Shown here: positions 52,899 to 60,562 of the stretch, piece after piece
Layout: each line of letters starts with the position of its first letter
Numbering within the stretch: position 1 is the first letter of the stretch
Source of the DNA: an uncultured Clostridium sp.
GTDB lineage: Bacteria > Bacillota > Clostridia > Lachnospirales > Lachnospiraceae
Direction: 5' to 3'
DNA length: 60,860 nt
Assembly: GCA_947644195.1 (NCBI GenBank)
Contig: CANRZB010000015.1
Span: forward strand, 1-60,860
Notes under the pieces: model-generated
The model's database searches: none
What the model saw: the letters and a program-made list of their open reading frames with translations, nothing else
Told to the model about the DNA's origin: nothing
Program-made: the position numbers and the translations under genes

Positions 52899-52942
52899 TT
52901 ATGAAAAAAGGCTTTTCATAAAGACTGTACTTGTGGTATACT
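52899..52942 (+). promoter_or_regulatory. ppdK promoter with an inverted repeat over the -35
   Basis: An extended -10, TGGTATACT (TATACT 52937-52942), with a weak -35 near 52913 (TTTTCA). A perfect 9-bp inverted repeat, TTATGAAAA (52899-52907) and TTTTCATAA (52913-52921), overlaps that -35, so it could be an operator. The 108-base leader contains hairpins GTGGG/CCCAC and GCGATA/TATCGC before AGGAGG. Confidence 0.55.
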
Positions 52943-53050
52943 TGTGTTTAGCGACGTGGCAAGCCGTGGGGATTCTATGCCCACCTATCTGCCAGTGTCA
53001 AAACGAGCGATACAGTATCGCGACAATATATCTTAGGAGGTAATGATTCA

Positions 53051-55678
53051 ATGGCAAACAAATGGGTTTATTTGTTCAAAGAAGGTAACGCTGACATGCG
53101 TGAGCTTTTGGGCGGTAAAGGTGCAAACCTGGCTGAGATGACCAGTTTAGGTCTTCCGGTGCCACAGGGATTCACAATTACAACAGAGGCTTGTACACAG
53201 TATTATGAGGATGGCCGTGAGATCAATGATGAGATCCAGGGACAGATTAATGAGTATATCGTAAAGATGGAAGAGATTACCGGCAAAAAGTTCGGTGACA
53301 AGGAGAATCCACTGCTTGTATCTGTTCGTTCTGGTGCCCGCGCATCTATGCCTGGTATGATGGATACCATTCTGAACCTCGGTTTAAATGAGACCGTAGT
53401 AAATACAATTGCTGAGAAATCCGGAAATGCTCGTTGGGCATGGGATTGCTACCGCCGTTTCATTCAGATGTATTCTGATGTTGTTATGGAAGTTGGCAAG
53501 AAATATTTCGAAGAACTGATTGATAAAATGAAAGCAGACAGAGGCGTTACACAGGACGTTGACCTGACTGCAGATGATTTGAAGGAACTGGCATCTCAGT
53601 TTAAGGCTGAGTACAAAGAGAAGATCGGCTCAGACTTCCCGGATGATCCAAAGGAACAGCTGATGGGAGCAGTTAAGGCGGTATTCCGTTCCTGGGACAA
53701 CCCTCGCGCCAATGTATATCGTCGTGATAATGATATCCCTTATTCTTGGGGTACTGCGGTAAACGTACAGTCCATGGCATTTGGTAACATGGGTGATAAC
53801 TGTGGTACTGGTGTGGCATTTACCCGTGACCCAGCTACCGGTGAGAAGAAGCTGATGGGTGAGTTCCTGAAGAATGCACAGGGCGAGGACGTGGTAGCCG
53901 GTGTTCGTACGCCGATGCCAATCGCACAGATGGAGCAGGAGTTCCCAGAGGCATACAAGCAGTTCACAGAGGTTTGTGCTACTTTAGAGAAGCACTATAG
54001 AGATATGCAGGATATGGAGTTTACTGTTGAAGACAGAAAGCTGTACATGCTGCAGACACGTAATGGTAAGAGAACGGCACAGGCTGCTTTGAAGATTGCC
54101 TGTGATTTAGTAGATGAGGGAATGAGAACAGAGGAAGAGGCAGTTGCAATGATTGATCCTCGTAACTTAGATACTCTGCTCCACCCACAGTTTGATGCTG
54201 CTGCATTAAAGGCTGCTACTCCGGTTGCGAAAGCGCTGGGTGCTTCCCCGGGAGCTGCTTGTGGTAAGGTTGTATTTACAGCAGATGATGCCGTTGAATG
54301 GGCTGCCCGTGGCGAGAAAGTAGTTCTGGTTCGTCTGGAAACTTCTCCAGAAGATATTACTGGTATGAAGAGTGCACAGGGTATTCTGACTGTTCGTGGT
54401 GGTATGACATCCCATGCAGCCGTCGTTGCTCGTGGTATGGGTACCTGCTGTGTATCCGGTTGTGGCGACATTACCATGGATGAGGAAAATAAGAAATTTG
54501 AGTTAGCTGGCAAGACTTATACCGAGGGATCTGAGATCTCTATTGATGGTACTACCGGTAATATTTATGATGGAATCATCCCAACCGTAGATGCTACGAT
54601 TGCTGGCGAGTTCGGCCGTATCATGGGATGGGCGGACAAGTATAGAACACTGAAGGTTCGTACCAATGCAGATACTCCGGCAGATGCGAAGAAAGCTCGC
54701 GAGCTGGGTGCAGAAGGAATCGGGTTATGCCGTACCGAGCATATGTTCTTTGAGGAAGACAGAATTGCTGCATTCCGCGAGATGATTTGTTCTGATACCG
54801 TAGAGGAGAGAGAAGAAGCTCTTTCTAAGATCCTGCCATATCAGCAGGGCGATTTCGAAGCTCTCTATGAGGCACTGGAAGGAAATCCGGTTACGATCCG
54901 TTTCCTGGATCCTCCATTGCATGAGTTCGTTCCTACAGAGGAAGCTGATATCAAGAAACTGGCTGATTCCAAGGGTAAGAGCGTAGAGGAAATCAAGGCG
55001 ATGATTGATTCTCTGCATGAGTTCAACCCAATGATGGGACACCGTGGATGCCGTCTGGCAGTAACTTATCCAGAGATTGCTAAGATGCAGACAACTGCTG
55101 TGATTCGTGCAGCAATCAATGTAAAGAAAGCACATCCAGACTGGAACGTAGAGCCAGAAATTATGATTCCGTTGATCGGCGATATCAAAGAGTTAAAAGT
55201 AGTTAAGAAAGTCGTGGTAGAGACCGCTGATGCTGAGATTGCAGCAGCAGGATCCGATATGAAGTATGAAGTAGGTACTATGATCGAGATTCCTCGTGCA
55301 GCATTGACTGCAGATGAAATCGCATCCGAGGCTGAGTTCTTCTGCTTTGGTACAAACGACCTGACACAGATGACCTTTGGTTTCTCCCGTGACGATGCTG
55401 GAAAGTTCCTGGATGCATATTATGATGCAAAGATCTTCGAGAGCGATCCATTCGCTAAGTTAGATCAGACCGGTGTTGGTCAGTTGATGGAGATGGCTGT
55501 AGAGAAAGGTAAGAAGGTTCGTTCTTCCCTGCACTGCGGTATCTGCGGTGAGCACGGTGGAGATCCATCTTCCGTAGAGTTCTGCCATAAGATTGGACTG
55601 GATTATGTGTCATGTTCTCCATTCCGTGTGCCGATTGCAAGACTGGCAGCAGCACAGGCAGCGATTGCTCAGAAGTGA
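53051..55678 (+). CDS. ppdK: Pyruvate, phosphate dikinase
   Basis: An 875-residue cytosolic enzyme that interconverts pyruvate, ATP and phosphate with PEP, AMP and pyrophosphate; central to PPi-linked glycolysis in anaerobes. N-terminal ATP-grasp domain (GGKGANLAEMTSLGLPVPQGF, SVRSGARASMPGMMDTILNL), the swivelling phospho-His domain with His455 in GGMTSHAAVVARGMG, and a C-terminal PEP-binding TIM barrel with GLCRTEHMFFEEDR, FGTNDLTQM and Cys832 in HCGICGEHGG. Codon use is strongly biased, as in highly expressed genes. AGGAGG precedes the ATG. Confidence 0.98.
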   Translation: MANKWVYLFKEGNADMRELLGGKGANLAEMTSLGLPVPQGFTITTEACTQYYEDGREINDEIQGQINEYIVKMEEITGKKFGDKENPLLVSVRSGARASMPGMMDTILNLGLNETVVNTIAEKSGNARWAWDCYRRFIQMYSDVVMEVGKKYFEELIDKMKADRGVTQDVDLTADDLKELASQFKAEYKEKIGSDFPDDPKEQLMGAVKAVFRSWDNPRANVYRRDNDIPYSWGTAVNVQSMAFGNMGDNCGTGVAFTRDPATGEKKLMGEFLKNAQGEDVVAGVRTPMPIAQMEQEFPEAYKQFTEVCATLEKHYRDMQDMEFTVEDRKLYMLQTRNGKRTAQAALKIACDLVDEGMRTEEEAVAMIDPRNLDTLLHPQFDAAALKAATPVAKALGASPGAACGKVVFTADDAVEWAARGEKVVLVRLETSPEDITGMKSAQGILTVRGGMTSHAAVVARGMGTCCVSGCGDITMDEENKKFELAGKTYTEGSEISIDGTTGNIYDGIIPTVDATIAGEFGRIMGWADKYRTLKVRTNADTPADAKKARELGAEGIGLCRTEHMFFEEDRIAAFREMICSDTVEEREEALSKILPYQQGDFEALYEALEGNPVTIRFLDPPLHEFVPTEEADIKKLADSKGKSVEEIKAMIDSLHEFNPMMGHRGCRLAVTYPEIAKMQTTAVIRAAINVKKAHPDWNVEPEIMIPLIGDIKELKVVKKVVVETADAEIAAAGSDMKYEVGTMIEIPRAALTADEIASEAEFFCFGTNDLTQMTFGFSRDDAGKFLDAYYDAKIFESDPFAKLDQTGVGQLMEMAVEKGKKVRSSLHCGICGEHGGDPSSVEFCHKIGLDYVSCSPFRVPIARLAAAQAAIAQK

Positions 55679-55770
55679 GCAATTCCTCATAAACAGAGGA
55701 ATCTGGAAAAGTCTGAATTTATGGGCTTTGAGGAATGTCTGATTTCCTGAAGCTGATATAAGAATGTATA

Positions 55771-55820
55771 AAACCCAGCCCATTCAGGGGGTAATCTCTG
55801 GATGGGCTGGGTTTGTTTTT
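55771..55820 (+). terminator. Strong terminator after ppdK
   Basis: AAACCCAGCCCATTCAG (55771-55787) pairs with CTGGATGGGCTGGGTTT (55798-55814) with one G-U pair, followed by GTTTTT. It marks the left limit of the accessory island. Confidence 0.88.
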
Positions 55821-55840
55821 CTCAGATTATGGAAAGATTT

Positions 55841-56958
55841 TCATTCTCCCTGCCAAGGCTGACCAGTGTCGTAGTGATAACAGCCTGTGAAAGGGAAGTT
55901 GGTAATGGCATGTTCAAGAGCTACACCGCCCTTGTCAAATGTGTAATCCTTATAATAAAGACCATGTCCCCAAAAACAATTGTCAACAATGTACTTAATA
56001 TGTAAGTCATTAATGCCATACGTATCTTTGTGAACGTAGGTTTTTTCGTGTTTTTTTGTTATTCTGCAACAGAAGATGAAATGTCCATTATAATTAATTA
56101 TAGCTTTTGCGATGTTCTCAAAATCTTCCACTGAGAATTTATTTTCATATCTCTTTGTTTCAGGGTATGGTGGGTCAACGAAAAGGAGATGCTTTTTTCT
56201 GTTATACTTTTTTATGATAGACAAGGCATCCTCGTAATGTATAACAATCTTTTTCCAGAGTGTTGGTAGTTCCAGAGGCAGTCCAGATATTTTTTTTGTT
56301 TTTCTGCGGCATATTTATTGCTTTCAGGTATATTATTTTCGTTTAATCCTCCCAGAGATTTGTTGCAATAGTTGATAAGTAAGTATTTGGCGGCAACGTC
56401 AGGAGGAATTTCATCCGTCGAAGAATTTTTATGTTTTTCTATAACAGCTTTTGTCTCATCGTAAGTTGCCTGGTCAGGTTTCAGGGAAAGACAGGCGGCT
56501 TTTAAGGCATTTGATTTTAAGAAGAATGACCGGAGGAAGTTTGCTTTGTGCCAGTAAATATCGTTTGTAATGATGCGCTTGAAACAGTCTTGTTTGCAGG
56601 CTTCTAAAGCAATGACACCACTTTCCGCACAAGGCTCAATAAAGGTGTCTACAGAAGCGGGAAGTGCCTGTTAGATTTCCCCCAGATTATTCAAAAACCA
56701 TTTTTTGTTGCCATGAACTTTGAGACCAGTATCGGATGTGATTATGGTTTTGTGGGGTGTTTTTATATCATAGCAGGAACGGGTGTGGATGGAGTCCTCT
56801 GGCAGTCTGAGGATATGGCGATTATAATATTCAGTTGCGTTTTTCCTGACCTGCTCCATATTGCTCTGCTGCTGCATTGCATAGTGAAGGGTTAGATGTT
56901 TTCGGAAGGCAGTCGTAAATTTATCTTCACCAGATAGCTTCAGGATAATATTTTTCAT
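55841..56958 (-). pseudogene. Broken Dam-like (D12 class) adenine DNA methyltransferase
   Basis: Read leftward from 56958, the frame contains KVHGNKKWFLNNLGEI, an in-frame TAA (56671-56673), then QALPASVDTFIEPCAESGVI, the AdoMet site, and continues to about 56290. There, a frameshift falls at an A8 run. The sequence then resumes in another frame as EDALSIIKKYNRKKHLLFVD followed by PPYPETKRY, the catalytic DPPY, and ends at GQPWQGE. Motif order (AdoMet site first, DPPY later) is that of alpha-class Dam enzymes. With one stop and one frameshift it should be inactive. Such genes are typical cargo of phages and integrative elements. Confidence 0.75.
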
Positions 56959-57157
56959 CCTCTCTCAGGTGTAGTTTAACATTCTTTGTTTTGCTTCTGT
57001 CATCTGGGGATGGAAATAGTATGGTAAGAAGTTCATCCATATGGCTCGTATTCTTCCATGGATTTGATGTCCGTTTTATCCCAAATTCTTTGAAAAGTAT
57101 AAGGAGGGCTGAAGGTGTCAAAGATGCTGGATTAATATCTAAAACAACCTTTTTCAT
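56927..57157 (-). CDS. Hypothetical protein upstream of the broken methylase
   Basis: A 76-residue ORF, MKKVVLDINPASLTPSALLI..., with GGAGG 12 bases upstream and a 32-base overlap with the methylase frame. Sequence is charged with no transmembrane segment; no family recognised. Probably a small gene of the same degraded mobile element. The neighbouring divergent gap (57160-57387) holds only a possible 10-codon leader ORF at 57205-57237 on the minus strand. Confidence 0.4.
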   Translation of the reverse strand: MKKVVLDINPASLTPSALLILFKEFGIKRTSNPWKNTSHMDELLTILFPSPDDRSKTKNVKLHLREDEKYYPEAIW

Positions 57158-57387
57158 ATTCGTGTTTTTACCTCCGTAGGCATCTGCAAGACCGATAGGT
57201 ACATTTACCGATGTTTTTTGCTATTTTCTTTTATCATAGTGATTCTCCTTTCAAATGTGGCATTTTGCCGTTTTTAGATACCTGAGATTTCTCTGCACAT
57301 GAAGTCGCAAAGAAAATCCATATAAGGGAATAAGAGGAATCACCTCGTACCTTTAAAAAATCTTTTCTGCATTACCCCCCTCTTTTT

Positions 57388-57726
57388 TTGACACATGGAA
57401 TAGAACCAGAACCTCAGTACCACGTTTTGGTGCTGTCGAAAGTTGCCCTTGAGCATGATGTCCCGCCTGATCAGTTCAGGGGGCTTTTGGATGAAGTCAG
57501 TGAAATGCCGTTCCCCGCCTATACGATGCATACTGGCTTTGGCAATGTCAAACGGGAAAAGACCGAGGGGAGGCTGGTTGCTTTGCAGGATGTCTTTGCT
57601 GGTCAACTGGGTCTGGGCGGTATCAGCATCCTCAGTATTGAGGATGACACCAGTTTGGCAGACTCAGGGGTATCAGGAGATGGAAATGAAAAGTTGTTGG
57701 AAGAGGATGCTGGTACATCGAAATAG
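57388..57726 (+). CDS. Hypothetical protein of the accessory island
   Basis: A 112-residue frame containing EPEPQYHVLVLSKVALEHDV, PPDQFRGLLDEVSEMPF and GLGGISILSIEDDTSLADSG. It is acidic with purine-rich codons, consistent with coding on the plus strand. There is no good ribosome binding site and the start (TTG at 57388) is doubtful, so it may be the remnant of a larger gene. No family recognised. The opposite strand is also open here, which lowers confidence. Confidence 0.3.
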   Translation: MTHGIEPEPQYHVLVLSKVALEHDVPPDQFRGLLDEVSEMPFPAYTMHTGFGNVKREKTEGRLVALQDVFAGQLGLGGISILSIEDDTSLADSGVSGDGNEKLLEEDAGTSK

Positions 57727-57838
57727 CGGAAAGGAGACAGGATGTTTCGAGTTAAGTTTGTCCCCATGTTATATGAGAATGCCTATGTTTTGTGCTTTTG
57801 TCTGGGGTACTTGGATATGGAAAACTGGAGAGGAAGAT

Positions 57839-58108
57839 ATGCGGAAGTATGATGAGCAGTTATTGAAGGATGTCAAAGAGGGCAGGGCTGAGACGATAGA
57901 GAAGATGGTATTGGAGGATGCGGATTACAGAAGGCTGGTGGAGAGGCAGAAGGAGGAGTGGCAGAAACTGGAAGTTATGGGGCTGTCAGCACAAGTGCTG
58001 GAGGCTTAAAGTGATTATACTGACTTGTGTGCATCCCAGACAGCTAAGTATTTTGATTTAATGTATGAGTTTGGGGTGCGGGATGGTCTGCATCTGGCAA
58101 AGATGTAA
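57839..58108 (+). pseudogene. Small helical protein gene interrupted by an in-frame TAA
   Basis: From an ATG after GGAGAGG the frame reads MRKYDEQLLKDVKEGRAETI ... SAQVLEA, stops at TAA (58007-58009), and continues in the same frame as SDYTDLCASQTAKYFDLMYE followed by FGVRDGLHLAKM. The joined product of about 89 residues resembles small helical proteins common on Lachnospiraceae mobile elements (DUF6809-like C-terminus with a FxxGxRxG pattern). The first 56 residues could still be made. A short overlapping ORF at 57742-57852 is of doubtful coding value. Confidence 0.5.
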
Positions 58109-58293
58109 ATCTGGCATAGTTTAGTTAGGGAGGCTCTGTTTCAGGGGTATTTCCCAGAAACGGGGCTTTTGTGTTTTGGGGTATCATATCAGATGGGTTT
58201 TTTATCAGAAAAGTTTTGGTTGCATAGTGGGCTGTCAATGGATTATAATAATAACAGTAAGATGCGCCTGTCAGGAGAATGGAGGTGCTTGGT

Positions 58294-58530
58294 ATGCTGG
58301 CATTGCAGGGGTATTACGATGGACAGAAGATACAGACATTAGAGGCGATTCAGGCGAAGAAGAACCAAAAGGTAATTATTACTGTGCTGGATGAGTTTGT
58401 TGAGGAGATGCCTGTCAGGAAAGAACATTCTGCCAGAGGTCTGCTTTCTGAGTATGCAGATACTGGATTGTGGGAAAAAGAAAAGACGGCATGGGAAAAG
58501 GCGGTGGCAGAGAAATATGCAGATGCTTGA
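58294..58530 (+). CDS. Antitoxin of a VapBC-like toxin-antitoxin pair
   Basis: A 78-residue protein: ALQGYYDGQKIQTLEAIQAK, KVIITVLDEFVEEM, then HSARGLLSEYADTGLWEKEK and an acidic helical tail. The layout (short DNA-binding N-terminus, flexible toxin-wrapping C-terminus) and overlap with a PIN-domain gene indicate an antitoxin. GGAGG lies eight bases before the ATG. It would neutralise the toxin and repress the operon. Confidence 0.75.
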   Translation: MLALQGYYDGQKIQTLEAIQAKKNQKVIITVLDEFVEEMPVRKEHSARGLLSEYADTGLWEKEKTAWEKAVAEKYADA

Positions 58531-58885
58531 TACAAATATGGTTCTTCGGTATCTTCTGAACGATAATGAGGAGATGGCAGAAGAGGCAGAGAGAATTATT
58601 AAAAAGGCTTCTGCTTTGCTGACAACAGAGGTAATTGCAGAAGTAGTTTATGTTCTAAAAGGGGTATATTCTATAGAACGTGGACAGATTGCATCCTGTT
58701 TGTTGGAATTTTTATCAGAAGTCAATATCCCTGAAGAACAGGTAGTAAGGTTGGGCTTGGAAACATATGCAGAACAAAATCTGGATTTTGTGGATTGTAT
58801 ATTATATGCTTATAACCGAGTAAAGGGGTATGAGGTTAAGACATTTGATAAGAAGCTTCAAAGACTGCTTGGGGCATCAAATTAA
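58517..58885 (+). CDS. PIN-domain toxin (VapC-like ribonuclease)
   Basis: A 122-residue PIN nuclease. The N-terminal MLDTNMVLRYLLNDNEEMAE supplies the first catalytic Asp; TTEVIAEVVYVL supplies Glu and NLDFVDCILYAY further acidic residues, ending with VKTFDKKLQRLL. VapC toxins cut specific tRNAs or rRNA when free of antitoxin. The start overlaps the antitoxin end by 14 bases (or 8, using the second ATG), typical of coupled pairs. A terminator follows at once. Confidence 0.82.
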   Translation: MQMLDTNMVLRYLLNDNEEMAEEAERIIKKASALLTTEVIAEVVYVLKGVYSIERGQIASCLLEFLSEVNIPEEQVVRLGLETYAEQNLDFVDCILYAYNRVKGYEVKTFDKKLQRLLGASN

Positions 58886-58900
58886 GTAAGAATGAAAAAA

Positions 58901-58941
58901 GAACCTGATTCTGGGGGTATTCAGAACCAGGTTCTTTTTTT
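58901..58941 (+). terminator. Terminator of the toxin-antitoxin operon
   Basis: GAACCTGATTCTG (58901-58913) pairs with CAGAACCAGGTTC (58922-58934) with one mismatch, followed by seven T. Confidence 0.85.
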
Positions 58942-58994
58942 GCCGTTTTGGGGGTATTGATAGTATAGAAAGAATGTACTTAGGCTAGAAAACT

Positions 58995-59047
58995 ACAAAA
59001 AACAGCGAAAGTCAACAATATGCAACAAAAAACAGCGGAAGATAACA
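58995..59047. repeat. Two 23-bp direct repeats with 30-bp period upstream of an XRE gene
   Basis: 58995-59017 and 59025-59047 share 20 of 23 bases around the core ACAAAAAACAGCG. They lie directly upstream of the -35 of the XRE promoter, one repeat per 30 bp, which suits a regulator binding site. Confidence 0.75.
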
Positions 59048-59055
59048 AAAATATG

Positions 59056-59084
59056 TTGACACGACAAAAGAAAAGATGTATTAT
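59056..59084 (+). promoter_or_regulatory. Promoter of the AT-rich cassette XRE gene
   Basis: TTGACA (59056-59061), a 17-bp spacer and TATTAT (59079-59084), followed by AGGAG and the ATG at 59108. The leader is only about 18 bases. Confidence 0.8.
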
Positions 59085-59107
59085 GTACTATATTAGGAGA
59101 AAATGTT

Positions 59108-59632
59108 ATGAATAATTTAAAGCTTATTAGAGAAGTGTATGGTATTACACAGGAAGAGATAGCAAGAGCAATTAATGTAAATAGAGCAACTGTTTCTAGT
59201 TGGGAGAATAATGATTCAAGAAGAGCGTCGAATTCCAGTTTAGAGAAATTGTCATTATTTTATGGAATTGGTCCAGAGTATTTTTATGAGAAAGTTCTCA
59301 ATGATAATGTTAAAGGGATGTTGATTGATAATGCTAAAAGACAAAAAGAACTTGAAGAAAAATCTGTTGGACAACCTACAAAAGCAGAGGCATTTAATAA
59401 AATGTTTACGTCTATTACATTCGATGAGGCAGTTGAACAGTATATGATAGCAATGAAGATGATGTTGGCAACAGCAGATAGTGGGTCGATAAAGAAATTA
59501 GAAACAGCTCTTTTGATTAACCAAAAAATGGGAACACGATTAAAAAGTGTATTAGATATTAGAAAGGAAGAAGAAGAGGGAGAAGAAATATCTTTAGGTA
59601 AATTGCTAGACAGTTTATCAGATGAAGATTAA
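59108..59632 (+). CDS. XRE family regulator of an AT-rich accessory cassette
   Basis: A 174-residue protein with an N-terminal Cro/CI helix-turn-helix (LKLIREVYGITQEEIARAIN, VNRATVSSWENNDSRRASNS, SLEKLSLFYGIGPEYFYE) and a C-terminal helical domain of about 100 residues rich in Met, Ala and Lys, ending in an acidic EEEEGEE tract. The C-terminal part may be a dimerisation or ligand domain. Base composition is clearly AT-richer than the chromosome to the left, a sign of transfer. It probably binds the direct repeats at its own promoter. Confidence 0.82.
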   Translation: MNNLKLIREVYGITQEEIARAINVNRATVSSWENNDSRRASNSSLEKLSLFYGIGPEYFYEKVLNDNVKGMLIDNAKRQKELEEKSVGQPTKAEAFNKMFTSITFDEAVEQYMIAMKMMLATADSGSIKKLETALLINQKMGTRLKSVLDIRKEEEEGEEISLGKLLDSLSDED

Positions 59633-59645
59633 CTAAGATAAAAGA

Positions 59646-59673
59646 AAAAGACCTTGAAAAATCAAGATCTTTT
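59646..59673. terminator. Terminator-like hairpin after the XRE gene
   Basis: AAAAGACCTTGA (59646-59657) pairs with TCAAGATCTTTT (59662-59673) with one mismatch. The A and T ends allow action on both strands. The next 185 bases to the following small gene show no clear promoter. Confidence 0.55.
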
Positions 59674-59858
59674 CGAAATCATTCGCTAAAATTAAGAGAA
59701 TAATTTCTAGCCAAAATCATATTACCTTGTTTTAGCACAAACGTCAAGTGATTTCGTCGATTTTAATGCTTGGAAAGGAGCGGTATGACAAAGTAAGTTC
59801 TTTTATTTTAGTTTTTTATAGAGAAACTAGACGACTATTGCAGAGAAACGAGGTTTTT

Positions 59859-60074
59859 ATGAGTTCATATTATTTAAATAAAAAAACGGATACAAATCCG
59901 GGAAACAATAATGAGATACATGTTGAGGGATGCAAAAGAATGCCATCCATTGAGAATCGAGTATATTTAGGTGTCTTTAACAATGGGGTAGAAGCAAAAA
60001 ATTATGCTAAATCTATTGGATACAGCAAAGCTGATGGATGTTATTTATGTTCACCTGAAGCACATGAGGAATAG
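59859..60074 (+). CDS. Small Cys-containing protein paired with a DUF2188 gene
   Basis: 71 residues: MSSYYLNKKTDTNPGNNNEI, then VEGCKRMP, YLGVFNNGVEAKNYAKSIGY and DGCYLCSPEAHEE. The pattern (N-terminal YYLNK, E-x-C, YLG-x-F, a helix, and C-x-x-C near the end) resembles small proteins I know from Firmicutes and Proteobacteria accessory regions with a possible zinc-binding Cys/His set. Function unknown. Weak ribosome binding site. It is followed 13 bases later by a DUF2188-like gene, and the two probably form an operon. Confidence 0.65.
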   Translation: MSSYYLNKKTDTNPGNNNEIHVEGCKRMPSIENRVYLGVFNNGVEAKNYAKSIGYSKADGCYLCSPEAHEE

Positions 60075-60087
60075 GAGGGCAAATATT

Positions 60088-60312
60088 ATGGGAAAAAATC
60101 AACATGTTACGCCACATCCTAATGGAGGGTGGCAGGTCAAAGGCGAAGGTAACAATAGAGCAACAGCAAGAACAGATACCCAAGCAGATGCTGTTAAAAT
60201 TGCTAGGACGATTTCTAGAAATCAGGAGTCTGAATTATTTATACATGGGAAGAATGGTCAGATTAGGGAACGAGATTCACATGGAAATGACCCATATCCT
60301 CCGCAAGGTTAA
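60088..60312 (+). CDS. DUF2188-like small protein
   Basis: 74 residues: QHVTPHPNGGWQVKGEGNNR followed by ATARTDTQADAVKIARTISR, then ESELFIHGKNGQIRERDSHG and NDPYPPQG. The HVTPHPNGGWQVK opening, a helix with spaced Ala, and the HGKNGQIRERDSHGND-P ending are the hallmarks of DUF2188. The fold is a small beta-alpha-beta unit; its role is unknown. AGGAGG precedes the start. The 250 bases after it (60313-60562) are AT-rich and contain no gene I can support. Confidence 0.78.
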   Translation: MGKNQHVTPHPNGGWQVKGEGNNRATARTDTQADAVKIARTISRNQESELFIHGKNGQIRERDSHGNDPYPPQG

Positions 60313-60562
60313 TAGTAAACCGAAATATATATTAAAGAAACAATTAAATGATTTTATTTGCTATATTTTGAGTAAATGAAAAATGAAGCAATGCATATTT
60401 TGTGTTGCCTTATTATGCTTGATATATAGTAAATATGTGAAATATAATAATTGCAGATTTTTGAAGGAGAAGATAAATGCATAAATAATATAGAAATAGG
60501 AAGGGTAATAAAGTATTATGAAATGGATAGTGTAGTTATTTAGATGTTGGAGAGGTGGATTT

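Noticed and set aside
57340-57606. 88-codon minus-strand frame opposite the hypothetical at 57388
   Set aside because: Kept out because purine bias and gene direction favour the plus strand. It has no clear ribosome binding site, but neither does the other strand, so the choice is weak.
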